Notes: generated by a model not told the origin, from the sequence alone. A stretch of 64,000 nt of DNA from Bugulina stolonifera (GCA_935421135.1 OW285191.1:17996700-18060699), one strand, 5' to 3'; shown: positions 13,508 through 23,937, counted from the first letter of the stretch. Made by a program: numbers and translations.

Positions 13508-14377
13508 TCATGTGTCTTTCTTAGAATAAAGAGATGCCAGTGGATTGTCAGCAAAATCTTCCAAAGTCTGTAGAACCTGGTCTATATCAAAAGGAAAGTC
13601 GCGCTTCATCAAAGTCTCTATAGATGCAAAATATTGTGTTTTGAGACTATTGACACTCTTGTTCAAGCTGTCTGGGCCATTTTTAGGAATAAAATCATAA
13701 AATACATTATTCTTGTGCATATCCTTCCAACTAACTAACCAACTAGGCCTACCATTGTTGTCATTACACTCAGCAACTTTGAATTCTGATATTTTAGCCC
13801 TCCTTGCTTCCAGAGACCCGTTATAAACAGTGATGACATGTGCTTGGTATTGGTGAGCCTTCCGGCGCAACATCTCCTCAGAACTCATAGTTTCAGGATC
13901 TCCTTCTATGGGGTGAGCAGCTACCAGCTCTAGCAGTATAAGAAGATGTACGTATGCAGCCAAAACAAATAGCACAATGGCAGGCTCAGCCACAGATTCC
14001 TCCATTAGACCTGTGATGGCTGGTTTGGTGAAGGTTGGAAGTTCAACTGTACAGTATTTATAGATCTCCTCTCTAATGTCCCAAGACGGGTCTTCTTCCT
14101 CCTCTTCTAAATTATGTATCATAGCAGCATAGTCTTCACAGAAAGTGAACGCCTCAATGAAGTGATCACATAACTCATCAACCAGCTGGATGTCTAACCG
14201 CTCCTCAGTTATCTCAGGGACTGGGTTACAGAGGTCTATAATAAAATCCTCTATAACAGTTACATCCACTAATGGGTCTAACTCAAGAACTTGACACAGC
14301 ACCTCAACCCCCCAGTAATCACCTAGACCTTTAGTCAGCCCTACTCCTAACTTGTGAAAAATGGCAGCAGAAGCCAT
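13508..14377 (-). CDS. Cry-domain-I-like protein, array gene 1 (inverted copy)
   Basis: A single uninterrupted frame of 289 codons, the only minus-strand member of the six-gene family. The ATG sits in a strong context (ACCATGG) and aligns with the starts of the paralogues. Visible regions: N-terminal GL..GL...WGV motif (11-24); helical middle ending in LPTFTKPAI (113-121); a long hydrophobic helix with VAEPAIVLFVLAAYVHLL (129-146); an amphipathic helix with HVITVYNGSLEAR (180-192); a W.VSW.D strand-like segment (213-219); and a C-terminal FPFD....LQTLEDF..NPL block (261-280). The hydrophobic helix followed about 30 residues later by the YN.(C/S)LEAR helix is the order of helices 5 and 6 in the pore-forming domain of bacterial Cry proteins. 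No signal peptide and no receptor-binding domains. An acidic run EEEEED (91-96) is unique to this copy. Gene reality is near certain; the Cry link is moderate. Confidence 0.85.
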   Translation of the reverse strand: MASAAIFHKLGVGLTKGLGDYWGVEVLCQVLELDPLVDVTVIEDFIIDLCNPVPEITEERLDIQLVDELCDHFIEAFTFCEDYAAMIHNLEEEEEDPSWDIREEIYKYCTVELPTFTKPAITGLMEESVAEPAIVLFVLAAYVHLLILLELVAAHPIEGDPETMSSEEMLRRKAHQYQAHVITVYNGSLEARRAKISEFKVAECNDNNGRPSWLVSWKDMHKNNVFYDFIPKNGPDSLNKSVNSLKTQYFASIETLMKRDFPFDIDQVLQTLEDFADNPLASLYSKKDT

Positions 14378-14450
14378 GGTAAAGACAGTTGTCTCCCCTA
14401 TGCTGGCAGAGTGAGAGCTAGTTCATAGTTAGTAGTAGTTATTGTTTAGC

Positions 14451-14458
14451 TTTATAAG
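14451..14458 (-). promoter_or_regulatory. candidate TATA box of array gene 1
   Basis: Reading on the minus strand, AGCTTATAAAGC lies about 75-80 nt upstream of the ATG of gene 1. A similar TTTATAAGCTAGC lies about 60 nt upstream of gene 5. Such A/T words are common in this AT-rich DNA, so this is suggestive only. Confidence 0.3.
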
Positions 14459-14469
14459 CTTCCTCCATG

Positions 14470-17150
14470 GCTTACTTAATCTAACACCAACACCTTCTTC
14501 TTGAGAGTTGGAGCTTAAACTGCTTTCAACTAAGCCAGATTGTACTTTTCACAAATGTAAAGGTGGAAATTGGCGTCTTCATGCTATGACATCAGAGGTT
14601 TAATTATGACTTTGTATCAATAGTAGCACATAGAATCTTCTGCAGCCCATTGTTATACTCTGCCAGCAGGATGTTGGTAGAGAGACAGAAATGCATATAT
14701 ATTACAGGGACAGATGCATTAACAAAAGAAATATAATAGTAGAATAAGATGACAATACCAGCTTGGTAAAAATGGAGCTGTAGAGAGATGCTGATTTAGC
14801 AAAATGTTAATGAAAAGGAAATGGAAATTTTCCTCTGATGTAGTTTGTGAAGTATTTTAGGTTAGAGATTTGTAACAACTCTGTAAGTTCACATGTGCAT
14901 TGTATATACAGACCTACAAGGTTTAGGAAGGTGTGATAACATAGCATAATTAGTTCCTATGTCATTACTTCATGATTCTCCAAACTCTACACTTTAAAAA
15001 CAAGAAAAAATGCAGTTGTCCTTAGACCGCTGCCATTTTACTTGGGATTAATAGTGGAAGGTTTATTTAGTGATTCCCGTATTTGAATTATTGTTGCATA
15101 TCACATAAAATTATCTAATAATAATATATGTCATGTAGGCTTACATGTTCAAGAATAAATTGCAGTGTGACTAGTACTTTACATTGAAGTTTATTTAGGG
15201 TATGCTCCTGGTCTAAAGGCTACAAGGCAAGTTCAGTGGTTGTCAATTTGTGTTTTATATCAAAGACCTGTTTGTTCAGCATTCATCCCAAGTCAGGTCT
15301 TTGCAGATGACACATACAAGTTGAAGAAATAGGCTACTGAATGAGAAGTGCTATTTAATGGCAAAAATATTCATACAAAGTCTGTCCCTCTAAGAGGCAC
15401 TGGACACCAAATGCCTTCAACTGGAATTCTACCACTGTTTCAGAGTCTTCAGAGTTTCAATTTATCTGAAAGTGTCAACTTTTACAATACCAATCAGTAG
15501 AAAAAAACTCAGAGCTGTCTTTTGTAGATAGTAAACTAATGAGGCAACCAGTATGCATGTGGAGGGTACCAAATGATTTTAGACAAATATTTTGTGTTAA
15601 TTGCTAATAGCATAATGAAAGTCTTGGAACACACTACCACTACTCATATCAAAACATGGCTAAGCCCCATTGTTAGAAGTGAGGGTACCTGTTTGGCATA
15701 CAGAGTGCACTAAACTCTAGGCATGCACTAGGCTCTAGGCGTTATAATATAGGCATTGTCCTAAGATTTCAGGTGCAGTGCAGTACAGTGTACCCAGCTG
15801 ATTTAGTTCTTATCTTCTAACCCATAACCCATGTGATTGCTGCACATAGGGATGTACAGCTAACCAATGCCTATCTTCTATCTAATTCTATTACTTCATC
15901 AACATTTCATTGCATAATTTGTATGAAATTTTGCTTTATAAAGACATTGTCATTTTCTTATTCCTGAAGTAAAGATTTGTCTACAAGCTGTCTATATTTG
16001 CTTTACAAAGATTTTATAAGGTATATGATTAGAATGCTTCTAGGGTAAGCCTACTAGTGTGCTAGAGAGTGTAAACCCCTCAATGCATTTCTTCTTGCTT
16101 GTAATAGCATTTCTTCTGGATGTAGGTTTTACATAATAATAGACTACTGTAAATGGGTTGCTACATAGCTGCAGTCTATACAAAACTATACATAATCATG
16201 GGTGCTCAAATAAATGTTATTGAAAATTATATTAGATTATGAGATAATAGACAGCCGGAACCCAGGAAAGGAGATAGAGAAAACTGTAACCAGTTAACAG
16301 AGTCGATCCTAACTGGTAAGGGAAGAGCAAGCAAGTACAACTCTTCCTATAGTAGCAAAAACAACAATGCAGAAAAAGAGAAGTCATATTGAACATACAC
16401 AAAAATCACACGTTATAACCTGTGAAGCAACTGGATGATTCACACTATTCCAACACTGTTTAGTTTTATATTCAGAGTAACACAACTTCCCGTACGTAGC
16501 CTTAGGTATGTAATCGTGGTTGGAACAGGCACTATATATAATATAATGAAAAGAACACTACTTCATCTCACATTGTTCTGTACCTTCCTCCATCTTCTCT
16601 GGTCAAATAGGAAGGTGCATGATTGTATTTAAGAAGCTATTGATTTATTTCATTATTCCTTGGTGATCCTAATTTATCCTGTAACAGAGAGACCCCTGGT
16701 GGTGCATAAGGTTTAGAGCTTTACTCTCTGACTGGTATAATGCAGTCTACGAGTCATGCCATTATTAATTACTGTCTGTCTATCCAAGGCAATGCACTCC
16801 TCAAAGCTGAGTTCTCAAAAGAACTATTGTCATTAAACTTATGCATTATCAAAATATGTTCTGCTGAGTCCACAGAAATTCTATTGAAAGTCAACAATAA
16901 TAGACAATAATTATTGCATATTTTGGTTCAATTTGATTTCTCACAAGTCTATGAAAAAGTTATTAAGTACCACCCTCTTATCCCCCCCCCCACATTTTTA
17001 TTTGATTTGCATTAGAAACTAGGAATAGACCCACAAACATTACCAAAGGCACCGTCATAGTAGAACACAAAATTGTTCCATAAACTCTCTGCACCTAAGT
17101 ATTAAGCACAAATGTTTACCTATGAAAAAGCTAAAAGCTTAAAAAGCTGA
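14470..17150. other. intergenic DNA between the inverted and direct array genes
   Basis: About 2.8 kb separates the divergent starts of genes 1 and 2. I see no gene. It contains a 10-C run near 16982 and a cluster of CTAGGC/CTCTAGGC words near 15715-15740. It could hold shared promoter elements for the divergent pair. Confidence 0.4.
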
Positions 17151-17219
17151 GTGCATGTCAAAATACAAAATCAACAAAATCAAGTTGGTTTTCATAGCTA
17201 TTACAACTTTCCAGACACC

Positions 17220-18182
17220 ATGGCCTGTGCTGTAGACATGGGGTCAGGGCTACCTAATCTGCTTAGTGATATGCAGAATGCCTTACTTGGACGAAACGAC
17301 AACTGTACTGGAGTAGATGCACTCTATGTGGCTCTTGAGCTTGACAGTTATTCACCATTTGATGAAAAGATGACTACAGATGTCCTCATGCCTTTAACAG
17401 AGATCACTAAAAAGGTGTTAGACAAAGATATCAAGAAAACAATTTGCACAGACTTCTTACAGCTGTCTCGTCACTTTAAACAGTATAATGATATGATATA
17501 TGATGCCGACAGTAAATATGGTAGATTACCTAAAAAGGTTCTGAAGCGTATTTGTGCTTTCTGGAACACCAAGTTACCAATATTTGAAAAAATTGTTAAA
17601 TATACAATGGAGCCTACTGTAGCTGAACCAGCCTTAGTCATATTTGTTCTAGCAGCATATGGACACCTTCTTGTGCTACAAGACTTGGCATGTATGGACC
17701 CGAGGAAAACTAATGCAGCAAATACATTTGCTGCCAAAAGGATAAAAAAGAAAGCTCTTAAGTACCACAGTCATCTTCTATCCATTTTTAACAAATGTTT
17801 GAAAGACAGGAAAGCCAAAGTGTCTGAAGTCACAAAGTTGGAAGAAGAAGTAGTAAAGGGAGAAGAATGCTGGATAGTTGAGCTCCAAGATTACTATAAT
17901 GGAGACATATATGTAGAAAAGTTTATCAAAAGAGTGACTCCCCCAGAGGAATTAGAAATTTTAATGGGAATCTTCAGACTCCAATATATTTGCAGCCTAC
18001 AAGATCAAATGGAGTCTCAGCTCTCTTTTGAATTTGGTGAAGCATTGAAAACATTTAGAGAGCTTGCTAAGAATCCTGTAGGAGGCCTTGCCCCTGATTC
18101 AACCTCCAGTGATGGATCTACATGCAGTAATGACAGCACTGATCTTGATGGTCTTACAAGTAGACTTTTGGAGATAATTTAA
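17220..18182 (+). CDS. Cry-domain-I-like protein, array gene 2 (divergent, Ser/Asp-rich tail)
   Basis: A single uninterrupted frame of 320 codons from an ATG in a strong context (ACACCATGG). The frame stays open upstream to an earlier ATG at 17151, but alignment with the paralogues and the sequence context favour 17220. The N-terminal GL..GL...WGV motif has been lost. The hydrophobic helix VAEPALVIFVLAAYGHLL (134-151) has Gly where the others have Val or Phe. The following helix HLLSIFNKCLKDRKAKVSE (185-203) keeps the family pattern with Phe for Tyr. The tail (about 293-310) is rich in Ser, Thr, Asp and Gly, as in gene 3. An AATAAA lies about 70 nt after the stop. A 24-bp minisatellite begins 140 bp downstream. 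Role inferred as for the other copies; it is the most divergent member. Confidence 0.85.
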   Translation: MACAVDMGSGLPNLLSDMQNALLGRNDNCTGVDALYVALELDSYSPFDEKMTTDVLMPLTEITKKVLDKDIKKTICTDFLQLSRHFKQYNDMIYDADSKYGRLPKKVLKRICAFWNTKLPIFEKIVKYTMEPTVAEPALVIFVLAAYGHLLVLQDLACMDPRKTNAANTFAAKRIKKKALKYHSHLLSIFNKCLKDRKAKVSEVTKLEEEVVKGEECWIVELQDYYNGDIYVEKFIKRVTPPEELEILMGIFRLQYICSLQDQMESQLSFEFGEALKTFRELAKNPVGGLAPDSTSSDGSTCSNDSTDLDGLTSRLLEII

Positions 18183-18250
18183 CTTTAAGATTCAATACAG
18201 ACCCTGAATAATAGTATAGTATTAATTTCGAATATGCATCATCTCCTTCA

Positions 18251-18256
18251 AATAAA
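18251..18256 (+). terminator. candidate poly(A) signal of array gene 2
   Basis: AATAAA about 70 nt beyond the TAA of gene 2, at a plausible distance for a short 3' UTR that would end before the minisatellite. Confidence 0.45.
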
Positions 18257-18321
18257 TTGTCTAGCATCCATCTGAATGTCTACCCCTGAGCCAAGCAATT
18301 CTACTAAGTATTTGGGTGTAG

Positions 18322-18489
18322 TTCATTGCAGGTGGCACAATGTATTTCATTGCAGGTAGTACAATGTATTTCATTGCAGGTAGTACAATGTATTTCATTG
18401 CAGGTAGCACAATGTATTTCATTGCAGGTAGTACAATGTATTTCATTGCAGGTAGCACAATGTATTTCATTGCAGGTAGCACAATGTAT
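18322..18489. repeat. 24-bp minisatellite, 7 copies
   Basis: Seven adjacent copies of TTCATTGCAGGTAGTACAATGTAT, varying only at the GTAG(T/C) position and once as GTGGC. Because 24 is divisible by three, repeated open frames appear on both strands; they are an artefact of the repeat. Each unit contains TTGCAG|GTAG, a combined acceptor-like and donor-like word. Confidence 0.97.
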
Positions 18490-19355
18490 TTGCTGTCGTA
18501 AATTAATTGCTGCTCTATATTTTACTCAATGGTTTTCCTGTAATCAAATTTTAGTTATTTGTATTGAGCTTATCAGCAAGATTTCTCTGTTGAAAGAAGA
18601 CAAATCCAACCAAATTAAATTTTGGATTTCCATTCAATAAGTAATATAAATGACTAAGACCCAATAAAAAGATTTATACGCCTGATTAAATAGATTATAT
18701 TTTCACCCCAACAGCTAACTAAAGACAGTGAGTTCATATTATATAATACATGCAGCACATATGCTAGAGAACATACCTATAATATATAAATTTTTTCATG
18801 AAACCTATACAATATAAGCTGTATATGGCACAGGTAGTCTCTTTCGACTACTTGCTGCTTTCGTAGGAATTTTCCAGAGTATCTTGGTAAAGGCAAATGA
18901 AGCTGGTTCAACATGAATGTAGGAAAGGGGTTTTGGTAATCAGGGTTGGGAAAGGATGTCTCAGTTATAAACAAATAGGATATTTCTGGCTATCTAGCAA
19001 CTTTATCTGCTTGGCAGAAATGAAAAATAATGCTATTGATCTACATAGCCATCGTTATATATGCCATGTACTACTTTAACAGCAACCCTATAATTATCTG
19101 TAAGCCTAAGTATGGTGTTGTAAATAATTGAATGTTTCAACCCAATAGCATATGTATAATACAATATTTATATGGTAACAATAATAGCTATACTATTTCC
19201 TCAGTCTTTGTGAGATAATACAAAGCTTGTGGGAACACTGAAAAGGCTACACACACCCAAGTTGTAAGCTTTACTACTTAAAGGGAGCTTACCAAGCTGA
19301 ATAAACACCAGCATATGGATAATAACTCTAACCAGGATTCCCCCTTCACTCAACT
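18490..19355. other. intergenic DNA between array genes 2 and 3
   Basis: AT-rich with overlapping short frames on both strands near 18777-19079 that show no family pattern. Nothing else recognised. Confidence 0.45.
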
Positions 19356-19406
19356 GTGAACTGCCAAAGTATTAACAGTGTCAGACACCATTTTCTGATC
19401 TTAATC

Positions 19407-20309
19407 ATGAAACTATCAACAATTATCCACAAGTTTGAGGTAGGGTTGACTGCAGGCCTCCATCACTCATGGGGAGTAGCTGTACTTTACCAAGTTCTTG
19501 GACTACACAGTACGGTATTGAATACACCATTTAACAATAATCTAGCTCAGGAAGTATGCAAACCTTTGCCAGATCTGACCAGGAAGGAGCTGAAGAAGGA
19601 AACGGTTGATATTATTTATAACAACTTCATTGAAGTGTTCACTTTCTGCAAGGAGTACAAAGAGATAGTGTACAAGCATGCTTATATGAAACTGCATTTA
19701 GCTAACAAAAAGAAGTTTCAGGATTTCTGGTACTACAATCTGCCAAAGTTTGCCAAAGAAACCATCACAGATATGCAGGAAGAATATGTAGCAGAACCAG
19801 GGATTGTGGTGTTTGTTGTTGCAGCCTATGTGCACCTTCTTCTACTCCAGGAAATAGCAGCTGTAGACCCTAGAAAAAAGAATCCAGAAAACACTAGAGC
19901 TGCTAAAGCTGTTAGACAGAAGGCTTCCCAGTACAAAACCCACTTGTTCTCTGTGTATAACAAATGTCTGGAAGAGAGAATAGCAGCTCTCTCTGCGTTT
20001 GCTGTATCAGAGCCTGTGACTGGAGACTCCAGTTTCTGGATAGTAAGATGGACGGATAGACACACTGGACAACAGTTTGAAGATAAACTAGACAGAAATG
20101 ATTCAGACTCACAACATCTGCCCAGAGCAATTATAAATCTAAGGAACGGTTGTATTCAAGGTATAACATCAGCCATTAAAGACAGCTTGCCTTTTGACAT
20201 CGATGATGTCATAGAAACTCTTGATGATCTTACCCAGAATCCACTAGCATGCATATTTCCTGATTCAGATTTTTCTGATGGCGATTCATCCTGTAGCTCC
20301 TCTGGATAA
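19407..20309 (+). CDS. Cry-domain-I-like protein, array gene 3
   Basis: A single uninterrupted frame of 300 codons. An upstream in-frame ATG exists at 19356, but the paralogues align from the ATG at 19407, so I choose that. Regions: GLTAGLHHSWGVAVL (13-27); LPKFAKETI (112-120); hydrophobic helix VAEPGIVVFVVAAYVHLLLL (128-147); amphipathic helix HLFSVYNKCLEERIAALSAF (179-198); WIVRW.D segment (211-217); C-terminal LPFDIDDVIETLDDLTQNPL (261-280); then a Ser/Asp-rich tail ending SCSSSG. It is closest in character to gene 1 in the body and to gene 2 in the tail. No signal peptide. AATAAA lies about 70 nt past the stop. Placement of the two central helices matches the Cry domain I order; pore formation is inference. 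Confidence 0.85.
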   Translation: MKLSTIIHKFEVGLTAGLHHSWGVAVLYQVLGLHSTVLNTPFNNNLAQEVCKPLPDLTRKELKKETVDIIYNNFIEVFTFCKEYKEIVYKHAYMKLHLANKKKFQDFWYYNLPKFAKETITDMQEEYVAEPGIVVFVVAAYVHLLLLQEIAAVDPRKKNPENTRAAKAVRQKASQYKTHLFSVYNKCLEERIAALSAFAVSEPVTGDSSFWIVRWTDRHTGQQFEDKLDRNDSDSQHLPRAIINLRNGCIQGITSAIKDSLPFDIDDVIETLDDLTQNPLACIFPDSDFSDGDSSCSSSG

Positions 20310-20377
20310 ACTATACGGCATTATAATCTATTGTATCAGTGGGGAAGTCATTTAATACTTCTCTTTTAGTGCTGTCA

Positions 20378-20383
20378 AATAAA
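20378..20383 (+). terminator. candidate poly(A) signal of array gene 3
   Basis: AATAAA about 70 nt after the stop of gene 3, nearly the same spacing as in gene 2. Confidence 0.45.
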
Positions 20384-20740
20384 TATTTTATGCCAACTAT
20401 TTCTTATACAGAATCAACTTGATTACATCACCTTTGATATCTCTACATGATATGATGGACATATTAATATACTAATAGAATATTTTCAACATGCATGTAA
20501 ACATGAACTTAGTAGTACAATTATATGTGTTGGATAGCTCTCAGTCTAATTGATCATACTGCAGTTGTAGCGTAGCCAGTTGTAATTATTAGGTGGCCTG
20601 CTTATACCTGGAACAGGAAATATGAAACTTTCTAAATTTTTAAAGTTTCCAAAAAGTTTCTTCAAGGTAAACATTTATTCATGCGCAGCATAAAAATCAC
20701 ACGCTTTCCCACCAGAGAGAACCTAGACTCATCAGCATGA

Positions 20741-20864
20741 ATATATATTAATCTACAATATATGTATATATTAGTCTACATCTATATATTAATCTACAAG
20801 TATACATGTATATATTATTAATCTACATGCTGCATATATTAATCTACATGTATATATTAATCTA
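20741..20864. repeat. degenerate ATATATTAATCTACATGT tandem repeat
   Basis: Five to six imperfect copies of an ATATATTAATCTACA-type unit of roughly 18-28 bp, lying between array genes 3 and 4. The surrounding 20.4-21.5 kb otherwise holds no recognised feature. Confidence 0.8.
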
Positions 20865-21350
20865 AAATGTAGAAGGGTTTAGTAAAAACTGTGACATACA
20901 AACAGAATAATATAATCAGGGAGGGTGAGATTCCATACTCACACATGTAGCCTAATTTCTCATGCAACCAATAACACCATTCAGTGGGCCACTGTGCTGA
21001 CAACCTCCCTACACCAAAGCACTCTGGTATAATCTAAGAATGTAAACTGACAAAGTATAATAACATATATACAAAGTAGATTGTACTACTTTGACAAGAA
21101 TCAAGACTACAATGTCCATTGTCCATATACATACAATATTATATAAACAAAGTATTGTACCAGAGAATGGTGAATGTAGCTTAGTGTACTAATACTTACT
21201 GTACATATTATATATAATTATAATACACAGGAAACAGACTAGCTTTTACAACATTGGTAATTCATGACTAGCAGAAAACTGGAGCAAGGTTACAATCAGT
21301 AGTAATAGACTCTGGAGGTGAACAATAAGTAAGCTATCTCATAGTACTAT

Positions 21351-21357
21351 TATAAAG
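21351..21357 (+). promoter_or_regulatory. candidate TATA box of array gene 4
   Basis: TATAAAG about 125 nt upstream of the ATG of gene 4. Plausible only if the 5' UTR is about 95 nt or contains an intron; an acceptor-like TCTCTGCAG lies near 21450. Confidence 0.2.
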
Positions 21358-21480
21358 TTTTCTTTAAATTGATCATCAAGCCCAGGAAGCTGGGATTTCT
21401 AGCACGTCACACTAAAGTATTGAAGCCAAACTAGTACAAACATATGGTCTCTGCAGGCTGACAATTTAAATTCTGGCAGC

Positions 21481-22380
21481 ATGAGCTTATCTTCCATCCT
21501 TGAGAATTTGGAGAAGGGGCTGATTGAAGGTTTGAATGGCATGTGGGGAGTGGACGTGATCAACTATGCTTTTCAAGGATGTTTACAGTCTGACGGAGAT
21601 GAAGATCCTATTGACGCTGTTGATGAACTCACCCAATCTCTACCACTTTTCACTAAAAAGTTCCTGGATTTAGAGCTAGAGCTGGAAGTCTGGAAACATT
21701 TTGTAGATATTCTTTGTTTGTGTGAAAACTACAAGAATATAAAAGACAATGAAGTAACAGGAAAAGATGTATCTCCTGAGGCAAAGAAGAAACTTTGCCG
21801 ATTTTTGGTGACAAAGTTTAACAAGTTCATCAAACCTACCATCACAGATATGATGAAGAAGTCTGTAGCAGAACAGGGCATAGTTGTGTTTGTTACTGCT
21901 GCATATGTGCATCTTCTTCTACTCCAAGAATTGGCAACTGTAGATCCATTAAAAGACAATCCTGAAAAGACCTTTCCTGCTACTGTGATTAGACAGAAAT
22001 CTCAGAGGTACTTGAACCATCTTATTGTTGTTTATAACAAATGTGTAGAAGCTAGGAAAGCTGAAGTGTGTGAACATTTGGTGGTTGAATCTACCAGTGA
22101 GTGGACAATTACGTGGGCTGACAAGTTTGAAGGTACTACTTTCCAAGGGGTAGTGAAGAGAGATGATTCAGATCCTGAGTGTCTACGAAAGGGAAAGACA
22201 GAGTTACGAAATGAATACATTGAAAGTATAATGGACTGCCTCAAGTTTAGTTTATCGTTTGATTTCTCAGAAGCTACAAAAACCTTAGAAAAGCTAAGAA
22301 AGAAACCACTGCCCCCAATATGTAGAAAAAAGTCAGCTGTTGAGCAGCCAAGGTTTACTCCTCAAATGCTTCTAAAATAA
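21481..22380 (+). CDS. Cry-domain-I-like protein, array gene 4
   Basis: A single uninterrupted frame of 299 codons. Regions: GLIEGLNGMWGVDVI (13-27); acidic loop around 39-49; hydrophobic helix VAEQGIVVFVTAAYVHLLLL (129-148), with Gln where genes 1-3 have Pro; amphipathic helix HLIVVYNKCVEARKAEVCEH (180-199); WTITWAD segment (208-214); KRDDSDPECLRKG...LRNEYI (226-247); C-terminal SFDFSEATKTLEKLRKKPL (259-277); basic tail ending in LLK. It shares RDDSDPECLRKG and the LLK end with gene 6, marking them as a pair from a recent duplication. The stop codon overlaps an AATAAA. No signal peptide, no domain II or III. Only 215 bp separate it from gene 5. Confidence 0.86.
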   Translation: MSLSSILENLEKGLIEGLNGMWGVDVINYAFQGCLQSDGDEDPIDAVDELTQSLPLFTKKFLDLELELEVWKHFVDILCLCENYKNIKDNEVTGKDVSPEAKKKLCRFLVTKFNKFIKPTITDMMKKSVAEQGIVVFVTAAYVHLLLLQELATVDPLKDNPEKTFPATVIRQKSQRYLNHLIVVYNKCVEARKAEVCEHLVVESTSEWTITWADKFEGTTFQGVVKRDDSDPECLRKGKTELRNEYIESIMDCLKFSLSFDFSEATKTLEKLRKKPLPPICRKKSAVEQPRFTPQMLLK

Positions 22381-22529
22381 ATTGTAGACATATTGTTATT
22401 TAGCTTTTATAGCCATTCTATTTCAACCTTGGACATATCCAGTGAACCAACATTATTTTAACTTCTAAAAGTATTCATAAAGCTCACAAAGCTGAGATCA
22501 GTTTGTTAACTCTAAAGGCAGAACCAGCA

Positions 22530-22537
22530 TTTATAAG
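22530..22537 (+). promoter_or_regulatory. candidate TATA box of array gene 5
   Basis: TTTATAAG followed by CTAGCAGG, about 60 nt upstream of the ATG of gene 5 and within the 215-bp spacer after gene 4. It resembles the word upstream of gene 1. Its presence in so short a spacer argues for a separate promoter rather than read-through. Confidence 0.3.
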
Positions 22538-22595
22538 CTAGCAGGAGCAACAAAGAGACATTCAGATTTCTAGAGGGGTAAAGAAGTACAAGACC

Positions 22596-23477
22596 ATGCA
22601 CCTGCCTACATTGATCGAGGATTTTCAAAAGGGATTAACTGCAGGTTTGGTGGCTTGCTGGGGTGCAAGTGTGATAACATACATAGTGCAAAAACACATG
22701 TGCCACAGTAGCTTTGAATGGATCAAATGGCTACTGTTTAAACCATTGCCACCTTTAACTAAAAAGACACTTGATAAGAGCATGATTGAAAAAATTTGGA
22801 GAGCTTTTTGCAGAGGAATTAATTCGTGTTACCAGTATGTGACATTGGTGATTGGCATTAAACCTCAAGATGGATGTGTATCGAAAGAAGATAGAAATCG
22901 TGTTTGTGCATACTGGGACACAGAGCTACTACAGTTTACTAGTATGACTGTCAATGAACTTATGGATAAATCTATAGCTGAACAGGCACTAGTGATTTTT
23001 CTTGTTTCTGCCTTTTTTCAACTGCTTGTCCTTCAAGAACTAGCAGTTCTCGACCAAACAGAAGATAACCCACAAGACACTTGCGCTGCTCAAATGATTA
23101 GAAAGAATGCTCAGAAGTACAAAGACCATGTAGTCTCTGTATACAATAAATGTTTGGAGGCAAGGAGAACTGAAGTGTCTGGATTTTCAGCAGTTAAACA
23201 TGAGCCCAACGACTTTATCATATCTTGGCGAGATACATTGACCTCTAGATCTTACCAACACACTGTCAGAGATTGTTCAGATCAAAAATACTTGACTGAA
23301 CAAATCGAATATCTCCAAAGTCAGTACTATCAGCAAATTGAGTTCGAACTGAAAGATAACTTACCCTTCAACGTTACAGAAGTTATAGAAACCTTTGAGA
23401 CTTTGATTAATAGTCCATTACCACTGTATGTAAGCCAGAGTATATGGAAGCAGCTGCCTTCTTACCCTTCACCATAG
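22596..23477 (+). CDS. Cry-domain-I-like protein, array gene 5 (altered central helix)
   Basis: A single uninterrupted frame of 293 codons. Regions: GLTAGLVACWGASVI (13-27); extra Cys residues in the first half; hydrophobic helix IAEQALVIFLVSAFFQLLVL (127-146), where the usual AAYVHLL core has become SAFFQLL; amphipathic helix HVVSVYNKCLEARRTEVSGF (178-197); a FIISWRD segment (207-213); C-terminal LPFNVTEVIETFETLINSPL (256-275); and a short Pro-rich end. The RDDSDPECLRKG block of genes 4 and 6 is not kept. Loss of the family His in the central helix is notable because the other five copies have it. AATAAA lies about 105 nt after the stop. Gene reality is strong; function is unknown beyond the shared fold inference. 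Confidence 0.85.
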   Translation: MHLPTLIEDFQKGLTAGLVACWGASVITYIVQKHMCHSSFEWIKWLLFKPLPPLTKKTLDKSMIEKIWRAFCRGINSCYQYVTLVIGIKPQDGCVSKEDRNRVCAYWDTELLQFTSMTVNELMDKSIAEQALVIFLVSAFFQLLVLQELAVLDQTEDNPQDTCAAQMIRKNAQKYKDHVVSVYNKCLEARRTEVSGFSAVKHEPNDFIISWRDTLTSRSYQHTVRDCSDQKYLTEQIEYLQSQYYQQIEFELKDNLPFNVTEVIETFETLINSPLPLYVSQSIWKQLPSYPSP

Positions 23478-23583
23478 TAACCTGTTTCTCTGCTTGCCAA
23501 ATTTATGGCAACTTTACCCAATATTCAATTTTAGTAGTTCTGTAGATACATCCAAAATGGTTGATCATTTATAGTCAAAAAGC

Positions 23584-23589
23584 AATAAA
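23584..23589 (+). terminator. candidate poly(A) signal of array gene 5
   Basis: AATAAA about 105 nt after the TAG of gene 5. Confidence 0.4.
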
Positions 23590-23771
23590 CATGCATGTAT
23601 ATAATAGCAACTGAAACATATTATGTTGTGAGTTTACATGTACATGATTATAATTATATTATACACATATTTCAAGCAGGCATAATGTCTAAGTATTTGT
23701 ACTGCATATATGCACAATTTGAGCTTCTCAACCACTGGCACTTATCTTCATGCCTTGTTGTGATGTGGGTT

Positions 23772-23937
23772 CAGGGCTGTAACAACCAGGAATTTGCCTC
23801 CCAAGAAATCTGACCAAACAAACATTTGTTGGTGCTAACTCACAACATTGAACTTGGAGTACATTTTCACAACTCTATGGCCAATGTAAGTGGCCTGTGA
23901 TCTTGCACATTTGTTTGAATTTGTTGTTACAGCCCTG
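23772..23937. mobile_element. 166-bp MITE with 15-bp inverted ends
   Basis: The ends are CAGGGCTGTAACAAC and its exact complement, enclosing no coding frame. The CAGGG start resembles hAT termini, but I see no matching 8-bp flanking duplication. It lies between array genes 5 and 6. Confidence 0.7.

Noticed and set aside
18261..18640. Repetitive ORFs on both strands across the 24-bp minisatellite
   Set aside because: They exist only because the repeat unit is a multiple of three without stops.
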